Part shown: positions 50,001 through 57,487 of the stretch, in pieces | Layout: each line of letters starts with the position of its first letter | Position numbering within the stretch: position 1 is the stretch's first letter | Assembly (NCBI GenBank): GCA_035525495.1 | Contig: DATLED010000005.1 | Coordinates: forward strand, 1-64,000 | Length of the DNA stretch: 64,000 nt | From: DATLED01 sp035525495 | Lineage (GTDB): Bacteria; Actinomycetota; Acidimicrobiia; Acidimicrobiales; CADCTF01 | Direction of reading: 5' to 3' | The notes under the pieces: model-generated | What the model saw: only the letters and a program-made list of their open reading frames with translations | The model's database searches: none | What the model was told of the DNA's origin: nothing | Translations under genes and position numbers: made by a program

Positions 50001-51378
50001 GCTCCTCGACCAGGTCGGGCACTGGCTCGAGGTCGAGTCGCCGACATCGCAGACCTACGACCACCTCGACCTGCAGGTCGTCGCCGACGGCCGCCACTCC
50101 GTCCCGAAGCGCATCCGCATCGAGGTCGATGACGAGGACGCGCGCTTCGTCGAGCTGCCCGCGATCGCCGACGACGCGTCGAGGCGCGGTGCGACCGCGA
50201 CCGTGTCGGCGACCTTCGAGCCGGTCACCGGTCGGCGCGTGCGTGTGACCATCGAGGACGTACGTCGCGTCACGACCCCGGACTTCTTCAGCGGCGACCC
50301 GCTCGACCTGCCGGTCGCCATCGCCGAGCTCGGCTTGCCGAACCTGCGGGTCTCCGCCCCGTCGCCGACGACGGCCCTCGACCTCCCGTGTCGCGACGAC
50401 CTCGTGACCGTCGACGGGCGACCGTTCCCGGTGCGCCTCCGCGGAGAGGTGCTGGCCGCCGCATCCCGCAGTCCCCTCCGGATCGAGGCGTGCGGGGTGT
50501 CTGGGGGACTCGACCTCGCCGTCGGGGATCACGAGGTCCGCACGGCGCACGGGACGGCCACGGGCATCGACGTCGACCGGCTCGTCCTCCGTTCCGAGCC
50601 GACGACGGCGGCGACGACCGCGTCGGTGCCCGCCGACCCGCCGCGCCTCGGTGTCGAGACCGTCGGTCGCACCGGCTTCGACGTCGCGGTCGCCGCCGGT
50701 GGCCGGCAGCCCTTCTGGCTCGTGCTCGGCCAGAGCCACAGCGTCGGCTGGCACGCGACGGTCGCCGGAAAGGACCTCGGTCCACCGGCGCTCGTCGACG
50801 GCTACGCGAACGCCTGGCGCATCGACGCGAACGGCGAAGCGCTCGAGGTGCGCCTCCGCTGGACGCCGCAGGAGCGGGTCTGGGTGGGCTTGGCCGTCTC
50901 CGCCACTGGCCTCCTGTTCTGCCTGTTGCTCCTCCTCGTCAGCTTCCTCCGCTCCGGCACCCGCCCGCTTGGGCGTTCCCGGCGAGATCCCGTCGTGCGC
51001 TCCGCGTTGGGCGAGCGGTGCCGGGCGCCGGAGCTGGCGCCGCCGCCGCGTCCCCACCCGTGGGCGCCGCTCGTCGTGCTCGTCGTGTTCGGCAGCGCCG
51101 CGGGTCCGGTCGTCGGGACCGTCGCCGCCGCAGTCACGCTGCTCGCCGTCGTCGTCGTGGCCGCCCGGTGGCTGGTGGCCCTCGGCGCGGCGGCCACCCT
51201 TGCCGCGGCCGGCGCGTACGTCGCCTTCCAGCAGCACCGCTACGGGTACCCCCCCGACTTCGCCTGGCCGGTCAACGTCGAGCGGGCCGCCGACCTCGCG
51301 TGGGTCGGCGTCGCCCTCCTGGCCGGTTCCGCGCTGAACCACGCCGAGCGGGCCCCTGCGATCGCAATCGAACCGTAA
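47083..51378 (+). CDS. aftD: Alpha-(1->3)-arabinofuranosyltransferase-like giant (AftD/DUF3367)
   Basis: 1431 residues. The N-terminal 430 residues are a GT-C membrane domain: RPGIVGADTKSYLYLDP is the first loop, then MGTLTHQTIGYLFPMGPWYW and RDVGIGRASATALR. A long extracytoplasmic region follows with two discoidin-like (F5/8-type C) segments, e.g. NALDGDVSTAWRVG and AAIDGDPGTAWSPG. A C-terminal pair of membrane helices closes the protein (about residues 1270-1420). Length and order match mycobacterial AftD, which branches arabinan. The start is ATG 47083, overlapping the GT4 stop as ATGA. Arabinan has not been shown for this organism, so the acceptor may differ. Confidence 0.82.
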   Translation: MTRRGSIAAHVLLAVLTYVPILRSRPGIVGADTKSYLYLDPSKLLSRAAFMWDPDVGMGTLTHQTIGYLFPMGPWYWVLDELSAADWVAQRLWLATVIFAAGAGVLFLGRTLAWRGSAIVVAALAYMLSPYLLDYSARISVILLPWAALPWMVGLTDRALRRGGWRHPALFALVVLCVGGVNATALVFAGLGPVLWIGFAWRDVGIGRASATALRIGGLTALLSVWWVIGLAVQGGYGIPILRYTETIETVARTSLSSEVLRGLGYWFFYGNDKLGPWIEPAVQYTQQVWLILVGFAVPCLALAGAAVLRWRHRAYAISLVVVGTVIAVGAHPYDDPPPLGAAFKALASTSTVGLALRSTPRAVPLVALGMALLLGASLTALARRFPVAGAVASLAASALVLAGLPPLFSGDLAVGEHISRPELLPPYWQEAADHLDAAGDSTRVLELPGADFASYRWGNTIDPITPYLMDRPYVARELIPYGTPGTPDLLNAFDRRLQEGVFEPSALAPIARLMRAGDVVLRNDLLFERYRTPRPRVLLDQLTPRPEGVGEPTAFGPPSATHPAGPVPRVDELELAVAAAIADPPPVVDFPIHSVPRIVGAAPAGRSLLVAGDGEGLVDLAAAGLLDGAGPIRYAASLTSTSAWDSALSDSGQLVLTDTNRKRARRWGTVRENTGYTEPADHAPLRDDPTDARLEVFPKQTTADQTVVQLRGVRAVRATRYGNPVSYTPEDRPANALDGDVSTAWRVGAFADVAGERLRVDLTAPVEASAVTIVQPLTGPRNRVITKVTLRFDGGHPVDVDLGPASLTAAGQQVTFASRRFRSIEVEVLETNVGRRPKYDGQSGVGIAELRVGDVHVDEVVRLPTDLLARAGARAAAHPLSVVLTRQRSNPADPARTDEEPSLVRTFELTSPRPFVLEGSARLAATTADDAIDRFLGVTGPIARSDARLPGDLDARASAAIDGDPGTAWSPGLLDQVGHWLEVESPTSQTYDHLDLQVVADGRHSVPKRIRIEVDDEDARFVELPAIADDASRRGATATVSATFEPVTGRRVRVTIEDVRRVTTPDFFSGDPLDLPVAIAELGLPNLRVSAPSPTTALDLPCRDDLVTVDGRPFPVRLRGEVLAAASRSPLRIEACGVSGGLDLAVGDHEVRTAHGTATGIDVDRLVLRSEPTTAATTASVPADPPRLGVETVGRTGFDVAVAAGGRQPFWLVLGQSHSVGWHATVAGKDLGPPALVDGYANAWRIDANGEALEVRLRWTPQERVWVGLAVSATGLLFCLLLLLVSFLRSGTRPLGRSRRDPVVRSALGERCRAPELAPPPRPHPWAPLVVLVVFGSAAGPVVGTVAAAVTLLAVVVVAARWLVALGAAATLAAAGAYVAFQQHRYGYPPDFAWPVNVERAADLAWVGVALLAGSALNHAERAPAIAIEP

Positions 51379-51387
51379 TGAAGGGGG

Positions 51388-51423
51388 TAGAGTGCCGGCG
51401 AGTTGTGACTGGCGTCACAACTC
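51388..51423. promoter_or_regulatory. -10 box and perfect inverted repeat upstream of the peptide transporter operon
   Basis: A TAGAGT box (51388-51393) is followed 7 nt later by a perfect inverted repeat: GAGTTGTGAC at 51400-51409, a 4-nt spacer TGGC, and GTCACAACTC at 51414-51423. If the -10 is used, transcription starts at about 51400, so the transcript would open with a 10-bp stem and 4-nt loop. It may be an operator covering +1, an mRNA-stabilising 5' hairpin, or both. No poly-U follows, so it is not a terminator for the upstream gene. Confidence 0.65.
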
Positions 51424-51472
51424 CGGGACCGTTCCGCAGGGGCCGGCCCGTCGAAGCCCAGGAGATGCATCT

Positions 51473-53182
51473 GTGAGTTCCGGAACCCGAACGCAAGGGT
51501 CTCCGCTGGCGAAGCTGCTGGTGGTCCTTGCCCTGGTCTCTCTCGTCGCCGCGGCATGCGGTGGTGGGAAGGACAAGAATGCGAGCGACAGCGGCGAAGG
51601 CGGCATCGTCAAGCCCGACGAGAGCGCCGATCGCGAGGGCACCCCGACGCCCGGCGGCACGATGACCATCGGAGTCGAAGCCGAGACCGCCGGTTGGCAG
51701 CCGTGCGTCGACTCACCGTCGGAGTCCGGGACCATGGTGTTCCTGGCGGTCTACGACCAGCTGATGGCTCGCGCCGACGACGGCAAGGTCCAGCCCTGGC
51801 TGGCCGAGTCTCTGACCCCTTCGGCGGACAAGCTGTCGTGGACGCTGAAGCTGCGCTCGAACGTCAAGTTCCACGACGGGACGCCGCTGGACTCCGCCGC
51901 GCTGAAGTCGAACTTCGACGCCAACAAGGCCGACGCCTCCCGCTGCGCCTCGGCGTTGAAGCCGGTCTCCGGCATGGAGGTCGTCGACCCGCTCACCGTC
52001 AAGTACACGCTCTCGGCGCCCTACGGCCCCTTCCCGGAGCTGTTGACCGGCACGGCGGGCATGCCGTTCTCGCCGGCCAACGCCGCCGCCAAGGGCAAGG
52101 ACGTGTCGTCGAACCCCGTCGGCACCGGCCCGTTCGTCTTCAAGTCGTGGGAACGCGACTCCAAGCTCACCCTCGAGAAGAACCCGAACTACTGGCAGAA
52201 GGATCTTCCGTACCTCGACTCCGTGATCGTCAAGCCGATCCCGGACGAGGACGCTCGCCTCGCGTCGCTGAGCACGGGTGAGATCGACGTGGGCTTCACC
52301 CTCCGGCAGGAGTACGTGGGCCGCGCCCGCGAGCAGGGCGACGCCATCAAGCGCTACGAGTTCGTCGGCAACAACTCCGGCTCGTCGATCTTCAACGTGA
52401 AGCGTCCGCCGGTCGACGACAAGCGCGTCCGCCAGGCCTTCGCCTTCGCACAGAACCAGGACCAGCTGGTCGAGGTCCTCGGCGGCAAGGGCATCACGCC
52501 GGCGTCGAGCCAGTTCTTCTCGAAGGACTCGCCGTGGTACTCGGAGAAGGTCGCCAAGGGCTACAAGCAGAACAACCCGACCGAAGCCAAGAAGCTGCTC
52601 GACGCCTACAAGGCCGATCCCGCCCGGTCGGACGGCAAGAAGCCAGGCGATCCGGTGCACATCCAGTTCAACTGCCCGCCGGACCCCACGCTCATCGCCT
52701 ACGCGCAGGCCGTCCAGCAGATGGAGAGCAAGGTCGGCTTCGAGGTCGAGCTCAAGCAGGTCGAGCAGGCCACCCACATCAACAACGCCGTGGGCAAGCC
52801 GCCGTACACCGACGCCGACTACATGATCAACTGCTGGCGCCTCGGTGGCCAGGGTGACCCGGACGGCGTCCTCTTCAACCAGTACGGCGTCCCTGACGGC
52901 AACGCCGCCAACGTCACCAACTACAACAACCCCGAGGTCCAGGCCCTCCTGAAGACCGCTCGCGAGAGCGACGACTTCAAGACCCGCTACGACGCCTACG
53001 AGAAGATCGGCCTGATCTTCGACGAGGACGTCCCGCACACCTGGACGGGCTCCACGGCGGCTTCGGTGTACGCCAAGCCGACCTACAAGGGCCTCACCAC
53101 CTGGAAGTTCCCCGACGGCAAGGCCAAGGGGAAGTTCGAGCAGGCCGTGGTCCGGTTTGGCCAGGTCTGGGTCGGCAAGTAG
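51473..53182 (+). CDS. Peptide/dipeptide ABC transporter substrate-binding lipoprotein (SBP family 5)
   Basis: 569 residues. A short N-region and hydrophobic core lead to a lipobox VAAAC with Cys29 as the lipidated residue. A Gly/Asp/Ser-rich linker follows, then the SBP_bac_5 domain: TPGGTMTIGVEAET near the start, WLAESLTPSADKLSWTLKLR, the VKFHDGTPLDSAALKSNF segment, and VKRPPVDDKRVRQAFAFAQN. The start is GTG 51473, since GGAG lies 9 nt upstream. It binds peptides or another oligomer outside the membrane and delivers them to the permeases that follow. The hairpin at 51400-51423 precedes it. Confidence 0.9.
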   Translation: MSSGTRTQGSPLAKLLVVLALVSLVAAACGGGKDKNASDSGEGGIVKPDESADREGTPTPGGTMTIGVEAETAGWQPCVDSPSESGTMVFLAVYDQLMARADDGKVQPWLAESLTPSADKLSWTLKLRSNVKFHDGTPLDSAALKSNFDANKADASRCASALKPVSGMEVVDPLTVKYTLSAPYGPFPELLTGTAGMPFSPANAAAKGKDVSSNPVGTGPFVFKSWERDSKLTLEKNPNYWQKDLPYLDSVIVKPIPDEDARLASLSTGEIDVGFTLRQEYVGRAREQGDAIKRYEFVGNNSGSSIFNVKRPPVDDKRVRQAFAFAQNQDQLVEVLGGKGITPASSQFFSKDSPWYSEKVAKGYKQNNPTEAKKLLDAYKADPARSDGKKPGDPVHIQFNCPPDPTLIAYAQAVQQMESKVGFEVELKQVEQATHINNAVGKPPYTDADYMINCWRLGGQGDPDGVLFNQYGVPDGNAANVTNYNNPEVQALLKTARESDDFKTRYDAYEKIGLIFDEDVPHTWTGSTAASVYAKPTYKGLTTWKFPDGKAKGKFEQAVVRFGQVWVGK

Positions 53183-53243
53183 CCACCCCTTCCCACAGCT
53201 AGAACGTCACTGCACCTCGAGGAATTGGAGTCCGGTCGGCACC

Positions 53244-54200
53244 ATGCGTCAGATCCTGCGCAAGCTCGTCACGTTGGTGCCGACCGTCCTCCTCGTTTCC
53301 GCTCTGACCTTCTTCCTCACGAGCCTCCTGCCGGGGGACCCGGCGCTCCAGGTCCTCGGGAGCGACAATCCCTCGCAGGAGGCGATCGAGGCGGTGCGCC
53401 ACGACCTCGGCCTCGACCGGCCGTTGCCGATTCGCTACCTCAGCTACCTGGGTGACATCTCCCACGGCGACTTCGGCCGGTCCTACCGGACCCGCCAACC
53501 CGTGCTCGAGGCCATCCGTGAGCGCCTGCCCGTCACGCTCGAGATCGGCCTCGTCTCGCTGATCGTGGCGCTGTTGGCGGCGGTGCCCCTCGGCGTGCTC
53601 AGCGCCTATCGCGCCAACACCGCGGTCGACCGCGGCATCTCGACGGCCAGCTTCGGGTTGCTCTCGGTGCCGAACTTCATGGTCGCGCTCATCCTGTTGT
53701 ACGTCTTCGCCGTCTACCTTGGTCTCTTCCCAGCCACCGGATGGACGCGGTTGACCGACGACCCCGTGCAGAACCTGCGCCGGGTCGTCCTCCCCGCGAC
53801 CGCCCTCGGCATCGGGTCGCTCGCGACCTACACGCGTCTCCTGCGCAGCGACATGATCGCGACGCTGCAGGAGGACTTCGTCTCGATGGCCCGGGCCAAG
53901 GGCCTGCCCACGTGGCGCATCCTGTTCCGCCACGCGCTCCGCCCCTCCTCGTTCTCGTTGCTCACCCTCGTCGGTCTCCAGATCGGCGGGATCGTCGGGG
54001 GCGCTGTCATCGTCGAGCAGTTCTTCGCCCTCCCTGGGGTAGGACGGCTCCTGTTCGACTCGATCACCCAGCGCGACCTCGTGATGGTGCAGGGCGTCGT
54101 GCTGTTCCTTGCCCTCGCCACCGTCTTCGCCAACTTCGCTGTCGACCTCCTCTACAGCGTCCTCGACCCCAGGATCCGCCGTGGCTCAAGCGCCGCCTGA
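53244..54200 (+). CDS. Dipeptide ABC transporter permease (DppB/OppB-like)
   Basis: A 318-residue inner-membrane permease with six predicted helices. Marks are SLLPGDPALQVLG and the HDLGLDRPLPIRYLSYL segment early, and the EAA loop in the form DFVSMARAKGLPTWRILFRHALRPS that contacts the ATPases. The C-terminus has GGAVIVEQFFALPGVGRLLFDSITQRD, a DppB/OppB signature. ATG 53244 is the only sensible start. It precedes and overlaps the DppC-like gene by 20 nt. It forms the channel with the second permease. Confidence 0.9.
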   Translation: MRQILRKLVTLVPTVLLVSALTFFLTSLLPGDPALQVLGSDNPSQEAIEAVRHDLGLDRPLPIRYLSYLGDISHGDFGRSYRTRQPVLEAIRERLPVTLEIGLVSLIVALLAAVPLGVLSAYRANTAVDRGISTASFGLLSVPNFMVALILLYVFAVYLGLFPATGWTRLTDDPVQNLRRVVLPATALGIGSLATYTRLLRSDMIATLQEDFVSMARAKGLPTWRILFRHALRPSSFSLLTLVGLQIGGIVGGAVIVEQFFALPGVGRLLFDSITQRDLVMVQGVVLFLALATVFANFAVDLLYSVLDPRIRRGSSAA

Positions 54201-55134
54201 CGCCGACTCCGACTCGCCGGCCAACCCCGATCGCCCGACCGAACCCGAGATCGTCAACGCCAGCGGCGCGCTGGCCGTCGACACGGCTTCGGCGGGGGTC
54301 TCGATCCCGGCCGCCAAGAAGAAGCGCCCCCGGGTCTTCTACTGGCTCGCGGTGTTCTGGCTCGGCCTCGTGGTGTTCTGCGCGCTCTTCGCCAACCTCC
54401 TGCCGGTGAAGGACCCCAACGCCCAGGACATCCTCATCCGGCTCCAGCCCCCGGGCCCCGGCGGGATCCTCGGGTCCGACGACCTCGGCCGCGACATCCT
54501 CGCCCGCCTCGTCTTCGGGGCCCGCGTGTCGTTGATCGTCTCGCTCACCGCCGTCATCCTCGGGTCGGTGGCCGGGGGGTTCCTCGGCCTCACCGTCGGC
54601 TTCTTCCGCGGGTGGTACGAGCGCATCGTCATGTCGATCGTCGACGTCGTGCTGGCGTTCCCGGCGCTGGTGCTGCTGCTTGCGCTCGTGGCCTACGTCG
54701 GCCAGAGCCTCCCGACGATCGCCTTCGTGGTCGGGTTCCTCGCCATCCCGCTCTACACCCGGGTCGCCCGAGCGACGACGCTCGCCGTCTCGCAGCGGGA
54801 GTACGTGCTGGCGGCGCGGGCGATGGGCGCGACGAACCGGCGGATCCTGTTCAAGGAGCTGCTCCCGAACGTCGCCCTCCCGATCGCCGCCTTCGGTCTC
54901 GTCGCTCTCGGCGCGGTGATCGTGGTCGAGGGGTCCCTCGCCTTCCTCGGCCTGTCGGTGAAGTTCCCGACCGCCACGTGGGGCTCGATGATCGCCGCCG
55001 GCAAGATCCACATCCGGCGGGCGCCGCACCTCGCGCTGATCCCGTCGCTGGCCATGTTCCTCACCGTGCTGTCGATCAACTACGTCGGGGACAAGCTCCG
55101 CCAGCAGTTCGACGTGCGCGAGTCGTCGCTATGA
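54181..55134 (+). CDS. Dipeptide ABC transporter permease (DppC/OppC-like)
   Basis: 317 residues. An unusually long, Pro- and Asp-rich cytoplasmic N-terminal tail (about residues 1-45) precedes the first helix; the tail is longer than in the DppC family. The core has the GSDDLGRDILARLVFGARVSL motif and the EAA loop YVLAARAMGATNRRILFKELLPN. The last helix region reads FPTATWGSMIAAGKI. The start is GTG 54181, overlapping the previous gene by 20 nt. It ends in TGA overlapped by an ATG (ATGA), which starts a 14-codon reading frame before the ATPase gene. Confidence 0.88.
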   Translation: MAQAPPDADSDSPANPDRPTEPEIVNASGALAVDTASAGVSIPAAKKKRPRVFYWLAVFWLGLVVFCALFANLLPVKDPNAQDILIRLQPPGPGGILGSDDLGRDILARLVFGARVSLIVSLTAVILGSVAGGFLGLTVGFFRGWYERIVMSIVDVVLAFPALVLLLALVAYVGQSLPTIAFVVGFLAIPLYTRVARATTLAVSQREYVLAARAMGATNRRILFKELLPNVALPIAAFGLVALGAVIVVEGSLAFLGLSVKFPTATWGSMIAAGKIHIRRAPHLALIPSLAMFLTVLSINYVGDKLRQQFDVRESSL

Positions 55135-55175
55135 GCGAGCTCGCGAGCGAGTCATCGGCACAGGAGGCACGGTGA
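55131..55175 (+). other. 14-codon linking ORF between permease and ATPase genes
   Basis: The ATG at 55131 overlaps the permease stop (ATGA), and the frame ends 14 codons later in TGA, which overlaps the GTG of the ATPase gene (GTGA). The encoded peptide MSELASESSAQEAR has no recognisable feature. An intact GGAGG at 55162-55166 sits 5 nt before the ATPase start. It may be a translational coupling device rather than a functional peptide. Confidence 0.35.
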
Positions 55176-56347
55176 CCGCCGCCCGTCGCGACGCCCGTCG
55201 CCACCGCCGGACGGTCGAGTCGATGCAACAACCGGACGACAGCCGTCCGCCCGGGGAGGCGGCGCTGCTCGATGTGCAGGACCTGCGGACCTACTTCCGC
55301 ACGCCGCGCGGCACCGTCAAAGCCGTCGACGGCGTCAGCTTCGACCTCGATCGCGGGAAGACGATCGGCATCGTCGGCGAGTCCGGCTCGGGCAAGACCG
55401 TGCTGTCGCGCTCGATCATGGGCCTGCTGCCGCGGTCGACGACGTTCCACCCGACGGGCAAGGTGCTCTTCGACGACAAGAACCTCCTGACGCTGCCGCC
55501 ACGTGAGATGCGCGACATCTGGGGCGAGGAGGTGGCGATGGTCTTCCAGGACCCGATGACCTCGCTCAACCCGGTCGTGAAGATCGGGCGCCAGATCACC
55601 GAAGGTCTGCAGCACCACCTCCACATGTCGAGGGGCGACGCCAAGCAGGCGGCGATCGCGCTGCTCACGTCGGTCGGCATCCCGGAGCCGATCCGCCGGC
55701 TCAACCAGTACCCGCACGAGCTGTCCGGTGGCATGCGCCAGCGGGTGACGATCGCCATCGCGTTGGCCTGCGGCCCGCGCCTGCTGATGGCGGACGAGCC
55801 GACGACGGCCCTCGACGTGACCGTCCAGGCCCAGATCCTCGACCTCCTGCAGAAGCAACAGCGGGAGCGGTTCATGGCCATGGTCCTCGTCACCCACGAC
55901 CTCGGCGTCGTCGCCGGCCGCACCGACGAGATCATCGTGATGTACGCGGGTCGCGTCGTCGAGAAGGCGCAGACCTACGACCTCTTCCACGACATGAAGC
56001 ATCCGTACACCGAGGCCCTGCTGAAGTCGATCCCGCGGGTCACGAACCCGAGCCACACCCGCTTGCAGGCCATCGGTGGCCGCCCGCCCGACCTCGTGAA
56101 CCTTCCCGTGGGCTGCAAGTTCGCAGCGCGCTGCCCCTACGTCCAGGACAGGTGCCGCGAGGAGGAGCCGCCGCTGCTGGCGGCGTCCGATCCCGGCCAC
56201 GAGTACCGCTGCTGGTTCCCCGTGGGGACTCCCGAGGGCATGGAAGCCCTGAAGAAGAACATCCGCGAGGGCAAGGTCCCGGGTCAGGACAACCCCGTGG
56301 TCGACGCCATCCCGCCCGACGTCCTCGAAGCTCTGGAGAACAACTGA
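55172..56347 (+). CDS. Dipeptide ABC transporter ATPase (DppD/OppD-like)
   Basis: 391 residues. A 25-residue basic N-terminal extension precedes the ABC domain: Walker A GESGSGKT, Q-loop FQDPMTSLNPV, signature LSGGMRQRV, Walker B LLMADEPTTALD and switch His in VTHDLG. The C-terminal oligopeptide-transporter domain has KFAARCPYVQDRC, whose Cys residues are usual in this family, followed by an extra 30-residue tail. The start is GTG 55172 with GGAGG 5 nt upstream. It energises the importer together with the next ATPase. Confidence 0.92.
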   Translation: MTAARRDARRHRRTVESMQQPDDSRPPGEAALLDVQDLRTYFRTPRGTVKAVDGVSFDLDRGKTIGIVGESGSGKTVLSRSIMGLLPRSTTFHPTGKVLFDDKNLLTLPPREMRDIWGEEVAMVFQDPMTSLNPVVKIGRQITEGLQHHLHMSRGDAKQAAIALLTSVGIPEPIRRLNQYPHELSGGMRQRVTIAIALACGPRLLMADEPTTALDVTVQAQILDLLQKQQRERFMAMVLVTHDLGVVAGRTDEIIVMYAGRVVEKAQTYDLFHDMKHPYTEALLKSIPRVTNPSHTRLQAIGGRPPDLVNLPVGCKFAARCPYVQDRCREEEPPLLAASDPGHEYRCWFPVGTPEGMEALKKNIREGKVPGQDNPVVDAIPPDVLEALENN

Positions 56348-56351
56348 CCCC

Positions 56352-57350
56352 ATGGCCGGCACCGGTTCGGCGCACCTGCGCGCCAACGCACTCCTCCGCG
56401 TCGAAGACCTCGTCGTCGAGTTCCCGGCGGGCGGCGGCAAGAAGGTCAACGCCGTCTCCGGCATCAGTCTCGACCTCGTCGAGGGGGAGACGCTGGGCCT
56501 CGTCGGCGAGTCCGGCTGTGGCAAGTCCACGACGGGCCGGGCGATCATGCAGCTGCCGTCGCCGACGTCCGGCCAGGTGCTCTTCGAGGGCAAGGACCTC
56601 GTGAAGCTCGAGGGCGAGGAGCTGCGCCGCACCCGCACGCGGCTGCAGATGATCTTCCAGGACCCGATCTCGTCGCTGAACCCGCGTCGCAAGATCAAGG
56701 ACATCGTCGGCGAGCCCCTCGAGATCTGGGGCGGCGACCGGTCGAAGGTCACCGAGGTGCTCGAGGCCGTCGGCATGGATCCCGAGACCGTCGGCGACCG
56801 GCGCGCCCATCAGTTCTCCGGCGGCCAGTGCCAGCGCATCTCGATCGCGCGGTCGCTGGTGCTCGAGCCAAAGGTGATCATCTGCGACGAGCCGGTGTCC
56901 GCCCTCGACGTGTCCGTGCAGGCGCAGATCCTGAACCTGCTCGAGGACATGAAGGTCCGCTACCAGCTGACGCTCGTGTTCATCGCCCACGACCTCGCCG
57001 TCGTGAAGAACATCTCGGACCGCGTCGCGGTGATGTACCTCGGGAAGCTGTGCGAGGTCGCCCCGGCGGACGATCTCTACGACTCGCCGCACCACCCGTA
57101 CACGGCGGCGCTGCTGGCATCGATCCCCGAACCGAACCCCGAGGTCCGTCCGTCGGCGGCGGGGTTGAAGGGCGAGCTGCCCTCGCCGATCGACCCGCCG
57201 TCGGGGTGCCGCTTCCGCACCCGCTGCCCCCGGGCGCAGGAGCGCTGCGCCGCGGAGGAGCCGATCATGCGCGCCATCCCCGGCGAGGACGACCACTTCG
57301 TCGCCTGCCACTTCCCCCTCGCCGCCCCAGAAGCGCCCCCCCAACCCTGA
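56352..57350 (+). CDS. Dipeptide ABC transporter ATPase (DppF/OppF-like)
   Basis: 332 residues. The ABC domain has Walker A GESGCGKST, FQDPISSLNP, signature FSGGQCQRISIARSL, Walker B VIICDEPVSALD and IAHDLAVV. The signature Gln is followed by Cys-Gln rather than Arg-Gln, a known variant. The C-terminal family domain contains CRFRTRCPRAQERC. The start is ATG 56352, 4 nt after the DppD stop. It is the last gene of the five-gene importer, and no separate terminator is visible before the next leaderless gene. Confidence 0.92.
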   Translation: MAGTGSAHLRANALLRVEDLVVEFPAGGGKKVNAVSGISLDLVEGETLGLVGESGCGKSTTGRAIMQLPSPTSGQVLFEGKDLVKLEGEELRRTRTRLQMIFQDPISSLNPRRKIKDIVGEPLEIWGGDRSKVTEVLEAVGMDPETVGDRRAHQFSGGQCQRISIARSLVLEPKVIICDEPVSALDVSVQAQILNLLEDMKVRYQLTLVFIAHDLAVVKNISDRVAVMYLGKLCEVAPADDLYDSPHHPYTAALLASIPEPNPEVRPSAAGLKGELPSPIDPPSGCRFRTRCPRAQERCAAEEPIMRAIPGEDDHFVACHFPLAAPEAPPQP

Positions 57351-57378
57351 CCCACGATGCGGCGGTAGGTTCGGCGGG

Positions 57379-57468
57379 GTGAAGACCTACAAGTTGATCA
57401 TCGCTGCGCTGGTGTGCGGGGTGGCGATCCTGGTGGCCTTCGCCGCACAGGTTCTCGTCGCGCGGTAG
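57379..57468 (+). CDS. 29-residue single-pass membrane peptide
   Basis: The frame GTG 57379 to TAG 57468 encodes a basic N-terminus (MKTYK), one hydrophobic helix of about 20 residues (LIIAALVCGVAILVAFAAQV) and a final Arg. A -10 box TAGGTT ends 7 nt before the GTG, matching the leaderless pattern of many genes here, and the lpd gene follows with its own box. The codons are the high-GC type of the neighbours. It is too short for homology. A membrane regulator or subunit role is speculation, but the promoter geometry argues for real expression. Confidence 0.6.
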   Translation: MKTYKLIIAALVCGVAILVAFAAQVLVAR

Positions 57469-57487
57469 GCCGCGTAGGCTCCGTCGC

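Noticed and set aside
51462..51474. A three-codon ORF overlapping the substrate-binding protein start
   Set aside because: It falls within the ribosome-site spacer. Chance occurrence is likely and it has no supporting signal.
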